A stretch of 64,000 nt of DNA from Rhodoferax sp. OV413 (GTDB taxonomy: Bacteria > Pseudomonadota > Gammaproteobacteria > Burkholderiales > Burkholderiaceae_C), in contig NZ_FNJA01000005.1 in the NCBI RefSeq assembly GCF_900104385.1, positions 124,001 to 188,000 on the forward strand. The letters are read 5' to 3'. This document shows, piece by piece, positions 56,248-64,000 of this stretch. The notes under the pieces were generated by a model, which saw only the letters and a program-made list of their open reading frames with translations, ran no database searches and was not told where the DNA came from. The position numbers were made by a program, and so were the translations under genes. Position 1 is the first letter of the stretch. The number at the start of each line of letters is the position of its first letter.

Positions 56248-57737
56248 CGCGCGCCACCCCAAAAACCTCCGACACAGAATTCACCACCGGCATCGTCTGG
56301 TTCCGGCGCGACCTGCGCAGCTTCGACCACGCGGCGCTGTACCACGCACTCAAAACCTGCCGGCAGGTGCATTGCGTCTTTGTCTTCGACAAAGAGATTC
56401 TGGACCACTTGCCGCGCGCCGACCGCCGGGTCGAATTCATCCAGGCCTCGGTGGTCGAGCTGGACGCAGCCCTGCGCGCACTGCAGCCCTCGGCCGGCCT
56501 GGTCACGCTGCACGCGGTTGCAGCCCAGGCGATTCCGGCACTGGCCAAGACGCTGCACGCCCAGGCAGTGTTCGCCAGCCACGACGACGAACCCCAGGCC
56601 CTGGCCCGCGACGCCGTGGTACGTGGCGCGCTCGCGCACATGGGCGTGGCGCTGCGCACCTACAAAGACCATGTGATCTTCGAGCGCAAGGAAGTACTGA
56701 CGCAGCAGGGCAAGCCCTACGGGGTGTTCACCCCCTACAAAAACGCCTGGCTGAAAAAGCTGGACGACTTCTACCTGAAGTCCTATCCCGTAGCTGCCTA
56801 CGCTACCCACCTCGCACCGTGCGAACGCCAGCCGGTACCCAGCCTGCAAGACCTGGGCTTTGAAACCACCAACCTGGCCAGCCTGAAGCTGCCCGCCGGC
56901 GCCAGCGGCGGCCAGCAGCTGGTGGAAGAGTTCTTTGAGCGCATAGAGCACTACCACGCGACCCGCGATTTCCCCGGCATCAAGGGGCCGAGCTACCTGG
57001 GCGTGCACCTGCGCTTTGGCACGGTGTCGATCCGCCAACTGGCGGCCATGGCCTACCCGCTGCACCTGCAGGGCTTCCAGGGCGCCAGCGTCTGGCTCAG
57101 CGAGCTGGTGTGGCGCGACTTCTATGTGCAGATCCTGAGCAACTTCCCGCATGTAGCCCAGGGCGCTTTCAAGCCCGAATACGACCAGATTGCCTGGCAG
57201 CATGGGAAGCCGGCCAAGGCCTTGTTTGAGGCGTGGTGCCAGGGCCAGACCGGCTACCCGCTGGTGGATGCAGCCATGGCCCAGATCAACCAGACCGGCT
57301 ACATGCACAACCGCCTGCGCATGGTAGTAGCGAGCTTTCTGGTGAAGGACTTGGGGCTGGACTGGCGCTGGGGAGAGGCTTATTTTGCCGAGCACCTGAA
57401 CGACTTTGACCTGGCATCGAACAACGGCGGCTGGCAGTGGGCCAGCTCCAGCGGCTGCGATGCCCAGCCCTACTTCCGCATCTTCAACCCGACCAGCCAG
57501 AGCGAGAAGTTCGACCCCGAGGGCAAGTTCATCCGCCGCTACCTGCCGCAGCTGGCCAAGCTGTCGAATGCCGCCATCCACGCGCCCTGGACCGCCAAAC
57601 CGATGGAATTGCAGGCGGCCGAAGTGGTGCTGGGCAAAACCTATCCGCAGCCCATAGTGGCGCACGACGCGGCACGCACACGCACCCTGCTGCGCTACGC
57701 CGTGGTCAAAAAGCCCCATGCACTACCCGACGCTTAG
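56241..57737 (+). CDS. phr: Deoxyribodipyrimidine photolyase
   Basis: This 498-residue class I CPD photolyase has an N-terminal antenna domain ([20 protein letters not shown]) and an FAD-binding C-terminal domain ([59 protein letters not shown]). It repairs UV-induced pyrimidine dimers using blue light. The ATG overlaps the sdaA stop by 7 bases, an unexpected coupling to a catabolic gene. The TAG lies at the edge of a dispersed repeat. Confidence 0.95.
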
Positions 57738-57739
57738 TG

Positions 57740-57790
57740 CTATTAATTAAATAGCTGCCAGCACTGGTAGATACTGCGCTAGAGACCTAA
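57740..57790. repeat. Dispersed short repeat, copy G, between phr and chpA
   Basis: TATTAATTAAATAGCTGCCA then GCACTGGTAGATACTGCGCT and AGAGACC match copies A and D (AT flank, TAGCTGC, TACTGCGCTAGAG). It spans the convergent gap and contributes the last three codons (GGT CTC TAG) of the chpA gene on the minus strand. Confidence 0.7.
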
Positions 57791-60700
57791 AATATCCTCA
57801 GTTTTGGCGGTGTAACGGCGCACCAGGCTGAGCAGCTCTTCTTCCGGATAAGGCTTACCCAGATAGTGGTTCACGCCCAGTGCCTGCGCGTGTTCACGGT
57901 GTTTCTCGGCCATGCGCGAGGTGATCATGATGATCGGCAAGTCCTTGAACACCGCATCGCTGCGGATATTGCGCGCCAGGTCGAAGCCGTCCATGCGCGG
58001 CATTTCGATGTCCGACAGCACCAGCGCCGGCGTCTCGTCGCGCAGCCGTTCCAGTGCTTGCAGGCCGTCGTTGGCCAGGGTCACGCGGTAGCCTTCGCGC
58101 TGCAGCAGGCGCTGGGTGACGCGGCGCACGGTGATCGAATCGTCGACCACCAGCACCAGCGGGGTTTGCTGCGCGGCCGCGACCAGGGGAGCCACGTTGC
58201 CGGTGCCATCCTGCCATTGCCGGGCCTGCACACCGTACACCGACGACAAGGCCACCGGGTTGTAGATCAACACCACCGCACCCGATGCCAGCACCGACAT
58301 GCCGGACAAACCGGGCAGGCGCGACAGCTGCGGCCCGAGGTTCTTGACCACCACTTCCTGGTTACCCAGCACCTCGTCCACATGCAAGGCCAGGCGCTGC
58401 GCCGCGCTGCGGAAGATCACCACCGCGCTGTTCTTGGATGCTGGCTCGGTGCTGCGCTGCGATACCTGCAGCAAAGCCCCCGACCAGAAAAACGGCACCG
58501 ATTCGCCGTCGAACTCGACCACATGGCTCTTGTAGGCCTGTGCCAGTTCGGCCTGCGGCATGCGGCGCACTACTTCGATCACGTTGGCGGGTACGCCGAT
58601 GGACAAGGCCCCGGCACGCAGCATCACCACCTGGGTCACCGCGGTGGTCAGCGGCAGCACCAGCTTGAACTGCGTGCCCTGGCCGGGCTGGCTGGAGGTT
58701 TCGATCCGCCCGCCGAGCGCCAGCACTTCGGCGCGCACCACATCCATGCCGATACCGCGACCGGCCAGCTCGGTCACCTGGGCTGCCGTGGAGAACCCAG
58801 GCAGAAAGATCAGCTCGGCCACCGTCGACGCATCCATCTCTTGGTCGGCCGACACCAGGCCCTGGGCGACCGCCTTCTGGCGGATACGGCCCATGTCCAG
58901 GCCTGCACCGTCGTCGGCAAAGCGCACCGAGATGTCATTGCCTTCGTGGTGCAGTTCCACCGTGATCGTGCCCGCCGCGGGCTTGCCGGCAGCGGTACGC
59001 ACGGCCGACACCTCGATGCCGTGGGCCACGGCATTGCGCAGCAAGTGCTCAAAGGCCGGAGCCATGCGGTCCAGCACGCCGCGGTCCATTTCGATGGATC
59101 CACCGATGATGTCCAGCTTGATCTGTTTACCCGTGTCTTTGGAAGCCTGGCGCACCACCGCGTACAAGCGCTCGGCAATGCCCTCGAACTCGACCATACG
59201 GGTGCGCAGCAGGTCACGCTGCAGCTCGCGCGCCTGGCGCGCCTGGTTGACCAGGTCGTCTTCGGTACCTTCAATCGTGCGCTGCAGATTGCGCTGCACG
59301 GTGGCCACGTCGTTGACCGACTCGGCCATCATGCGGGTCAGTTCCTGGACACGGGTGAAGCGGTCAAATTCCAGCGGGTCGAAGCCTTGCGCCGTGTCCT
59401 TGACCAGGGCCAGACGGGATTGCATCTGCGATTCGGCCTGCACCTCGATGTCGCGCAAATGGGTGCGCATACGTTCCAGGTTGCCGGTCAAATCCCCGAG
59501 CGAACTGCGCAGCTGGTTCAGCCGCGCTTCCAGCCGGGTACGTGTGATGATCACCTCGCCCGCCTGGTTGACCAGCCGGTCGAGCAGTTGGGAGCGCACG
59601 CGCACAGATTGCTGGGTCAGCTGGCGCGGCGCCGGCATGGCTGGAGTCTCGGGCACAGACGGCGTAGGCAATGGCACGACCGTGCCGGAATCGGACTTAG
59701 CTTCGGGCTTGGCCGGTACCGGCAGAGCGACAACCTCGTTCGGAGCCCGCACATGGGCATGTCGCAGGCCATCAAGATCGGCCTGCAAAGCATCGAAATG
59801 CGACAGCAGCGGCTCGATCTGGGCCGACTGCAATGACTCGGAACCCAGATGTTCGATCTCGGTTTCCAGCCGGTGGGCCAGCTCGCCCAGGCGCAATGCA
59901 CCGGCCAAACGGGCACTGCCTTTGAGTGTGTGCAGCGCGCGCAGCACCTCGTTGCGGGCGCCCATATTGTCGGGACGGGCCCACCACTGGCGCAACGCTC
60001 CGCCCAACTGGGGCAGCAGCTCGGCGGCTTCTTCTTCAAAAATCGGGAACAGATCGGCATCGATCACGTCCACGACATCCATTTCATCGTCGAAGTCCGA
60101 CGGCGGCGGCATGGCCGTGTGCAGCGCCGGAATCACTTCCTCGGCCACCGCAGCCACTGGCTCTGGAGCCGCGACGGGTTCGGCGACTTGCACATCCAGC
60201 TCGGCGGGTACTTCTGGTTCGGGCGCATCGAAGAAAGCAAGCGCGGCGGCATCGTCCAGCTCGGCCGCAGGCTCTTCTTCCACTGCCGGCAGCGGCGCAG
60301 CAGGTTCGGCTTCCAGCAGGTCGCGCAGGGCCTGCAGCACCACCGGGTTGGCGTCCTTCAGGAAACCAGCCGCAAACTGGTGCAGCAGGCGGCGGATGTC
60401 TTCGGCCGCATCGGTGAAGATTTGCGCATGCTGTGCCGTGCCATGGCTGAGCAGCTGCACATGTTCAAGCGCGGTTTCCAGGGCCCGCGCCATTTGCGAC
60501 AAGGCCTGGAAGCCGACCGTGGCCGAGCTACCCGACAGCGAATGCGCGAGCGCGACGGTGGAGTCCGGCAGCGGCTGGTGCAGCTCCAGCGACCACTCGC
60601 TGATCTCGGTCAGCAGGCGCCGCGACCATTCGTCGGCTTCGTTGAGGTAGACGTTGTACAGCGGTATACCCATGCGCAGCGTACCGATCACCTTGGTAGT

Positions 60701-63604
60701 GTCGTCGGTTTCGGGCACGGGCAAAACGGCCGGCGCTGCAGCCTCTGGCGACTCCGGGGTGTCCAACGATGGCTCGGGCGACAACTCGGCTTGCACTGGC
60801 TCAGGCACCTCAGGCACCTCAGGCACCTCAGGCACCTCAGGCACCTCAGGCAAGTCTATGGACTCGAATGGCTCGGGCAGCGGTTCAATCTCTTCTGGAA
60901 CAGCAAGCAGCTCCGGAGCGACCACTTCCGCATCCAGCAAAGCGATAGGCTCGGGTTCAACTTCAACGGGTGCAGGTTGCACATCCAGCAATTCGGGCTG
61001 ATCTGGAACCAACCGCAAAGGCTCACTGCGCAACTCCAAACGCAAGGCATCGGCCGAAGCGCGGAACGGCTGGGCGCGCCAGCTGTCGGCGCTACCCGCG
61101 GCAATGTCTTCAACCCAACGGCCAAAAGCCTGCAAGGCATCGGTAGACAGGTCCAGCAACTCCGAGCTGGCCGGTACCTGCTCGGCCAACCAGCCATTGA
61201 CCAACTGCTCCATAGCCCAGCTGGCTTCGCCAAATTCCGACAAGCCAACCATGCGGGAGCTGCCCTTGAGGGTGTGGAAAGCCCGGCGCAATGTGGTTTG
61301 CGGGCCCATGTCTGCAGGGGTGACGCGCAAATCGCCAACGGCTTCCAGGCCACTCTGCACGACTTCGCGCGCTTCATCGAGGAAGATGTCGCGCAACTCG
61401 GCGTCATCGTCCTCTGCGGCAGCTTCGGCCGCGGCTACTGTCGGGGCAGGCACCACATCGAGCAGTTTGGCCAATTCGGCTTCATCCAGCGCTTCACCGG
61501 TGACTTCGGTGATATGGCCCAGGCCCGGTTCATCCACCGACATGGTGAGCTCGGGCAAAGGCTCGGGCGCGACCATCACCGACAAGGGCGCCAGATCGTC
61601 GACCACGACCGGCTCGGGTTCGGGCAAAGATTCGGGCAGATCCAGCGACGGCAGCTCGGCGGCAAAATCCGACTCGGGCAGCAGGGCCGTTTCGGGCTCG
61701 AAATCCACTGCCAAGGGCAGATCCAGCGAGGGAAATGGTTCTGAGAGGGCTTCCGGCAAGGGCATCGGCACGGTGGCCGATTCCTGCATCGCGCGCTCGA
61801 CCAGCGAATCCAGGAACGGTGCCTGGACCGAATCCTGCACCGGGACTGTGCTGCGGCCCATCACCAGCTTGAACTCGCCAGCGTCTTCGTCGTAGATAAA
61901 CAGTTTTTTGGCCAAAGCCCGCTGGTAACCCAGCATGTCGATCATGAAGCCTAGTGCTCCCAGGCTGTTGCCCAGCCGGTCGAAACTGGCGGCGCGCTCT
62001 GCCTCATCGGCCAAGTCATCGGACATATAGCCATCGACGGTTTCGCGCATGCGCATGACCGCATAGGACGCCTGGTCCAGACCCAGCACCGACAGCACGC
62101 CACGCATTTGCGACAGCTGGTTGGTCACCTTGGCCAAGGGCACTTTCTCACGCGGCGTGCGGAAGAACTGGTCCAGCGACTGCTCGACCTCGCCCAAGGT
62201 GCTGCGCAGCTCATCGACCACACTGCCCATGGTTTGGCGGTCGCTCACGCGGTGGTACAGCTCCTCCATCCAGGGAGCCAGCGGCTCGGGCTGACCGCCA
62301 CGCTCCACACCGATCAAACGCTCGGCCAACAACTTGGCCCGCTCTTCCAGTTGGGCATCGGCCTGGTCCAGCTCTTCAAACGCGGCCTCCAGGTAGAGCA
62401 CCGAGGTAGCCACCTCCATGCCTAGTGCTGCCGACGGTGGGGCTTTGGAACGCACTGTGCTTTCCACCGCTTCGCACAAGGCCTGCGCCAATACGGCACT
62501 GCCGGAATGCAATTTGGTCAGCGATTCGCCGACCATGTTGAACTGGTCGAGTGCCGGTTTGAAACGGTGGGTATCACCGCCAGCCAGCGCCGACCAGGTC
62601 TCGGCGGCCGCTGCCAGGCGCTTGCGGGCCTGCGCCAGCAGCGCCGGGTCAAAGCGGCCAAACTGGCGCACCTCGTAATCGATGGGCGCATGCCGCTGCA
62701 AGCCATAAGCCTGGCGCACCGCGGCCAAAGTCGGCGCGTCCGCAAACTGTGTGGGCACGGCCTGGGCACAGAAGAACAGCATGTCCTGCGCCAAGCGGGT
62801 GGCCACCGTAGGGTCACCCTTGGCCAGCGTCGCGTACTGGGTCAGCACCCGTGACGCAATGCGCTTGGAATACACGTCCGGCGGGAACAGCCCCATAGAC
62901 AGGGCTTCAAAATAGGCTGCTGCAATGGTCCAGAACGCCCGCTCGGGCTGGCGCTGCTGGCCGGCGGCAAACCCCAGACAGGTCGCCACCAGCTCCTGGG
63001 ACGCCACCGGATCACCGGTCTTGACGACCTTGAGCACGCACTGGTCCAGACGCGCACGCAACGCCGGCGCATAGGCCAGCGGAGCCACGGGTACAGCGGC
63101 CGCCACCTCGCGCCAGCGCACTTCCATCGGCCACAGATCGGCCGGATGGATCTGGCTCACGCCCGCCAGCAGCTGTGCCTCGCGGTACTGCGGAAACAAC
63201 CCGACCGACGATACCGGCTTGCTGGCCAGCACGCCTTCCAGATAGTCGACCAGCGCAAAACTGGCACGCTCAATCTTGCCTACCGACTCTTCTACACACA
63301 GGCTGGGGTTATCGACAAACTTGTTGACGGCAGCCTCCATGGCGCGCAGCACCAGCGAGGGCGCTGTCATGCCGACCATTTCCAGCGCACCTACGGTCAG
63401 GTGCAACTGCTGCGAGGCGGTGCGCAGGTGGCTGGTATCCGGCACAGCAAAACCTGCGCCCTGGGCGGCATCAGATTCGCGCACAAAGCGCTTGAGGGCT
63501 TTGACCGCGGTATCCAGCGTCTTGCGCAGCTCGTCAAGCACCCAGGCCAGCGGGCCGAGGTCTTGCTCGGGCAACTCAGCAGCCGTAGATTCGGTGGTTT
63601 GCAT
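57779..63604 (-). CDS. chpA: ChpA/PilL-type hybrid chemotaxis histidine kinase with multiple Hpt domains
   Basis: This 1941-residue CheA-like protein is related to the pilus chemotaxis kinase. An N-terminal helical Hpt-like region (1-160) is followed by three Hpt domains with phospho-accepting His777 (FHTLKGSSRMVG), His1021 (LAHSLSGSSATVG) and His1225 (LHTLKGSARLAG). Then come a dimerisation region (RLVNQAGEVIITRTRLEARL), an ATPase domain (about 1515-1655; HLLRNAVAHGIE, ADDGAGLDM, GRGIGMDVV), a CheW-like domain and a C-terminal receiver with Asp1865 (LVLSDIEMPRMDGFD). It controls twitching motility or surface sensing with PilJ, encoded just upstream. The start at 63604 follows AGGGA. A VPE repeat lies in a linker. 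Confidence 0.93.
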   Translation of the reverse strand: MQTTESTAAELPEQDLGPLAWVLDELRKTLDTAVKALKRFVRESDAAQGAGFAVPDTSHLRTASQQLHLTVGALEMVGMTAPSLVLRAMEAAVNKFVDNPSLCVEESVGKIERASFALVDYLEGVLASKPVSSVGLFPQYREAQLLAGVSQIHPADLWPMEVRWREVAAAVPVAPLAYAPALRARLDQCVLKVVKTGDPVASQELVATCLGFAAGQQRQPERAFWTIAAAYFEALSMGLFPPDVYSKRIASRVLTQYATLAKGDPTVATRLAQDMLFFCAQAVPTQFADAPTLAAVRQAYGLQRHAPIDYEVRQFGRFDPALLAQARKRLAAAAETWSALAGGDTHRFKPALDQFNMVGESLTKLHSGSAVLAQALCEAVESTVRSKAPPSAALGMEVATSVLYLEAAFEELDQADAQLEERAKLLAERLIGVERGGQPEPLAPWMEELYHRVSDRQTMGSVVDELRSTLGEVEQSLDQFFRTPREKVPLAKVTNQLSQMRGVLSVLGLDQASYAVMRMRETVDGYMSDDLADEAERAASFDRLGNSLGALGFMIDMLGYQRALAKKLFIYDEDAGEFKLVMGRSTVPVQDSVQAPFLDSLVERAMQESATVPMPLPEALSEPFPSLDLPLAVDFEPETALLPESDFAAELPSLDLPESLPEPEPVVVDDLAPLSVMVAPEPLPELTMSVDEPGLGHITEVTGEALDEAELAKLLDVVPAPTVAAAEAAAEDDDAELRDIFLDEAREVVQSGLEAVGDLRVTPADMGPQTTLRRAFHTLKGSSRMVGLSEFGEASWAMEQLVNGWLAEQVPASSELLDLSTDALQAFGRWVEDIAAGSADSWRAQPFRASADALRLELRSEPLRLVPDQPELLDVQPAPVEVEPEPIALLDAEVVAPELLAVPEEIEPLPEPFESIDLPEVPEVPEVPEVPEVPEPVQAELSPEPSLDTPESPEAAAPAVLPVPETDDTTKVIGTLRMGIPLYNVYLNEADEWSRRLLTEISEWSLELHQPLPDSTVALAHSLSGSSATVGFQALSQMARALETALEHVQLLSHGTAQHAQIFTDAAEDIRRLLHQFAAGFLKDANPVVLQALRDLLEAEPAAPLPAVEEEPAAELDDAAALAFFDAPEPEVPAELDVQVAEPVAAPEPVAAVAEEVIPALHTAMPPPSDFDDEMDVVDVIDADLFPIFEEEAAELLPQLGGALRQWWARPDNMGARNEVLRALHTLKGSARLAGALRLGELAHRLETEIEHLGSESLQSAQIEPLLSHFDALQADLDGLRHAHVRAPNEVVALPVPAKPEAKSDSGTVVPLPTPSVPETPAMPAPRQLTQQSVRVRSQLLDRLVNQAGEVIITRTRLEARLNQLRSSLGDLTGNLERMRTHLRDIEVQAESQMQSRLALVKDTAQGFDPLEFDRFTRVQELTRMMAESVNDVATVQRNLQRTIEGTEDDLVNQARQARELQRDLLRTRMVEFEGIAERLYAVVRQASKDTGKQIKLDIIGGSIEMDRGVLDRMAPAFEHLLRNAVAHGIEVSAVRTAAGKPAAGTITVELHHEGNDISVRFADDGAGLDMGRIRQKAVAQGLVSADQEMDASTVAELIFLPGFSTAAQVTELAGRGIGMDVVRAEVLALGGRIETSSQPGQGTQFKLVLPLTTAVTQVVMLRAGALSIGVPANVIEVVRRMPQAELAQAYKSHVVEFDGESVPFFWSGALLQVSQRSTEPASKNSAVVIFRSAAQRLALHVDEVLGNQEVVVKNLGPQLSRLPGLSGMSVLASGAVVLIYNPVALSSVYGVQARQWQDGTGNVAPLVAAAQQTPLVLVVDDSITVRRVTQRLLQREGYRVTLANDGLQALERLRDETPALVLSDIEMPRMDGFDLARNIRSDAVFKDLPIIMITSRMAEKHREHAQALGVNHYLGKPYPEEELLSLVRRYTAKTEDILGL
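60801..60852. repeat. Nine-base tandem repeat in chpA
   Basis: The unit TCAGGCACC is repeated five times and partly a sixth, giving (VPE)n on the coding minus strand in a Pro/Glu-rich linker between Hpt domains. All copies are identical, which suggests recent slippage. The repeat stays in frame at any copy number. Confidence 0.95.
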
Positions 63605-63646
63605 GGATGCGTCCCTGGCGGCGAATGGCAACAACGGCATTCGCGC

Positions 63647-64000
63647 TTACTTGATTTTGAACCGTGCAACCGACTGGCGCAATTCTTCGGCCATCTGGGA
63701 CAGCTCGCGCACCTGGGCAGCGGTGGTACGCGTACCCTCTCCTGTTTGCTCGGTCACCGCAAAAATGTGCTGGATGTTGTCCGCCACCACGTTGGCTTTT
63801 TCCGCTTCGCGCGAAGTGGCTTGCGAGATCTGTTCAATCAGCTCGGCCAGACGGCGAGACACACGGTCAATTTCAGACAAGGCAGTACCCGCACTGTCCG
63901 ACAGCCGGGCACCGGCCACCACACCCTGGGTGGAACGCTCCATAGCGGCCACGGCATCCTGGGTGTCGGTCTGGATCGCCTTCACCAGGGTCGCAATCTG
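63647..64000 (-). CDS. pilJ: PilJ-type methyl-accepting chemotaxis protein, C-terminal part only
   Basis: The last 118 residues of a chemoreceptor run off the right edge. They contain the end of the MCP signalling domain with LVKAIQTDTQDAVAAMERST, LSEIDRVSRRLAELIEQISQ and VRELSQMAEELRQSVARFKI, close to PilJ. It is 43 bases upstream of chpA on the same strand, the normal pilJ-chpA order of pilus chemosensory operons. The N-terminal sensing region is outside the window. Confidence 0.88.
   Translation of the reverse strand, partial: QIATLVKAIQTDTQDAVAAMERSTQGVVAGARLSDSAGTALSEIDRVSRRLAELIEQISQATSREAEKANVVADNIQHIFAVTEQTGEGTRTTAAQVRELSQMAEELRQSVARFKIK

Noticed and set aside
57866-61744. Very long plus-strand reading frames opposite the chpA gene (about 656, 696 and 631 codons)
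   Set aside because: They are mirror frames of a GC-rich gene with clear kinase, Hpt and receiver motifs on the minus strand; their translations are low-complexity and show no domains.

Overview
The window reads as chromosomal DNA of a GC-rich betaproteobacterium of the order Burkholderiales, most likely family Comamonadaceae (Rhodoferax/Polaromonas/Acidovorax-like). The reasons are the Bug/TctC-type binding protein, the DUF1841 gene, the yqgE-ruvX-pyrR-pyrB-pyrC' order, a PilJ-ChpA locus, and many copies of a short palindromic repeat with GCGCTAG cores. No phage, transposase, plasmid or CRISPR signal was seen. Species assignment is inference.

Layout. 1-9.6 kb holds ordinary accessory and housekeeping genes: a 5'-truncated gene, a TctC-type binding protein, threonine aldolase, a 51-residue proline-rich protein, TrmL, MaoC, an orphan ParA, a KefF/Kef potassium-efflux pair, a WYL regulator, a TSUP transporter and DUF1841. 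9.5-18.7 kb has a dihaem cytochrome c, a MoxR/GNAT/VWA trio and the TamA-TamB outer-membrane pair. 18.7-23.8 kb has an RhtA-like exporter divergent from an Lrp regulator, tRNA-Arg(CCT), a small unknown gene, a CHASE3-PAS sensor without a kinase domain, OsmC and PlsC. 23.9-27.7 kb (minus strand) is yqgE-ruvX-pyrR-pyrB-pyrC'. Its last pyr gene encodes a dihydroorotase-like protein that has lost nearly all metal ligands.

The core is 27.9-56.2 kb, about 28 kb all on the plus strand: an almost complete choline and glycine betaine degradation cluster. The chemistry runs phosphorylcholine -> choline (PchP-like HAD phosphatase) -> betaine aldehyde -> glycine betaine (BetA, BetB) -> dimethylglycine (GbcAB) -> sarcosine (DgcAB with a dedicated ETF pair) -> glycine (SoxBDAG) -> serine (GlyA) -> pyruvate (SdaA), while PurU releases formate from the folate one-carbon pool. 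Uptake uses one ABC ATPase/permease core and two separated binding proteins. A GbdR-type GlxA/AraC regulator lies in the cluster. Upstream of the ABC genes I see a textbook sigma-54 promoter (TGGCACG-N4-TTGCT) and, about 100 bp upstream of the expected transcription start, an NtrC-like dyad. This suggests that uptake is under nitrogen control. Two conserved passengers have no clear role: an M19-dipeptidase-like protein lacking the metal-binding HxD, and a 4VR-domain protein.

56.2-64 kb holds a DNA photolyase overlapping sdaA, then (minus strand) a 1941-residue ChpA/PilL-type hybrid kinase and the end of a PilJ-type chemoreceptor.

About nine copies or fragments of the short repeat are present. 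Some lie between genes and supply or abut their stop codons; three appear inside reading frames.
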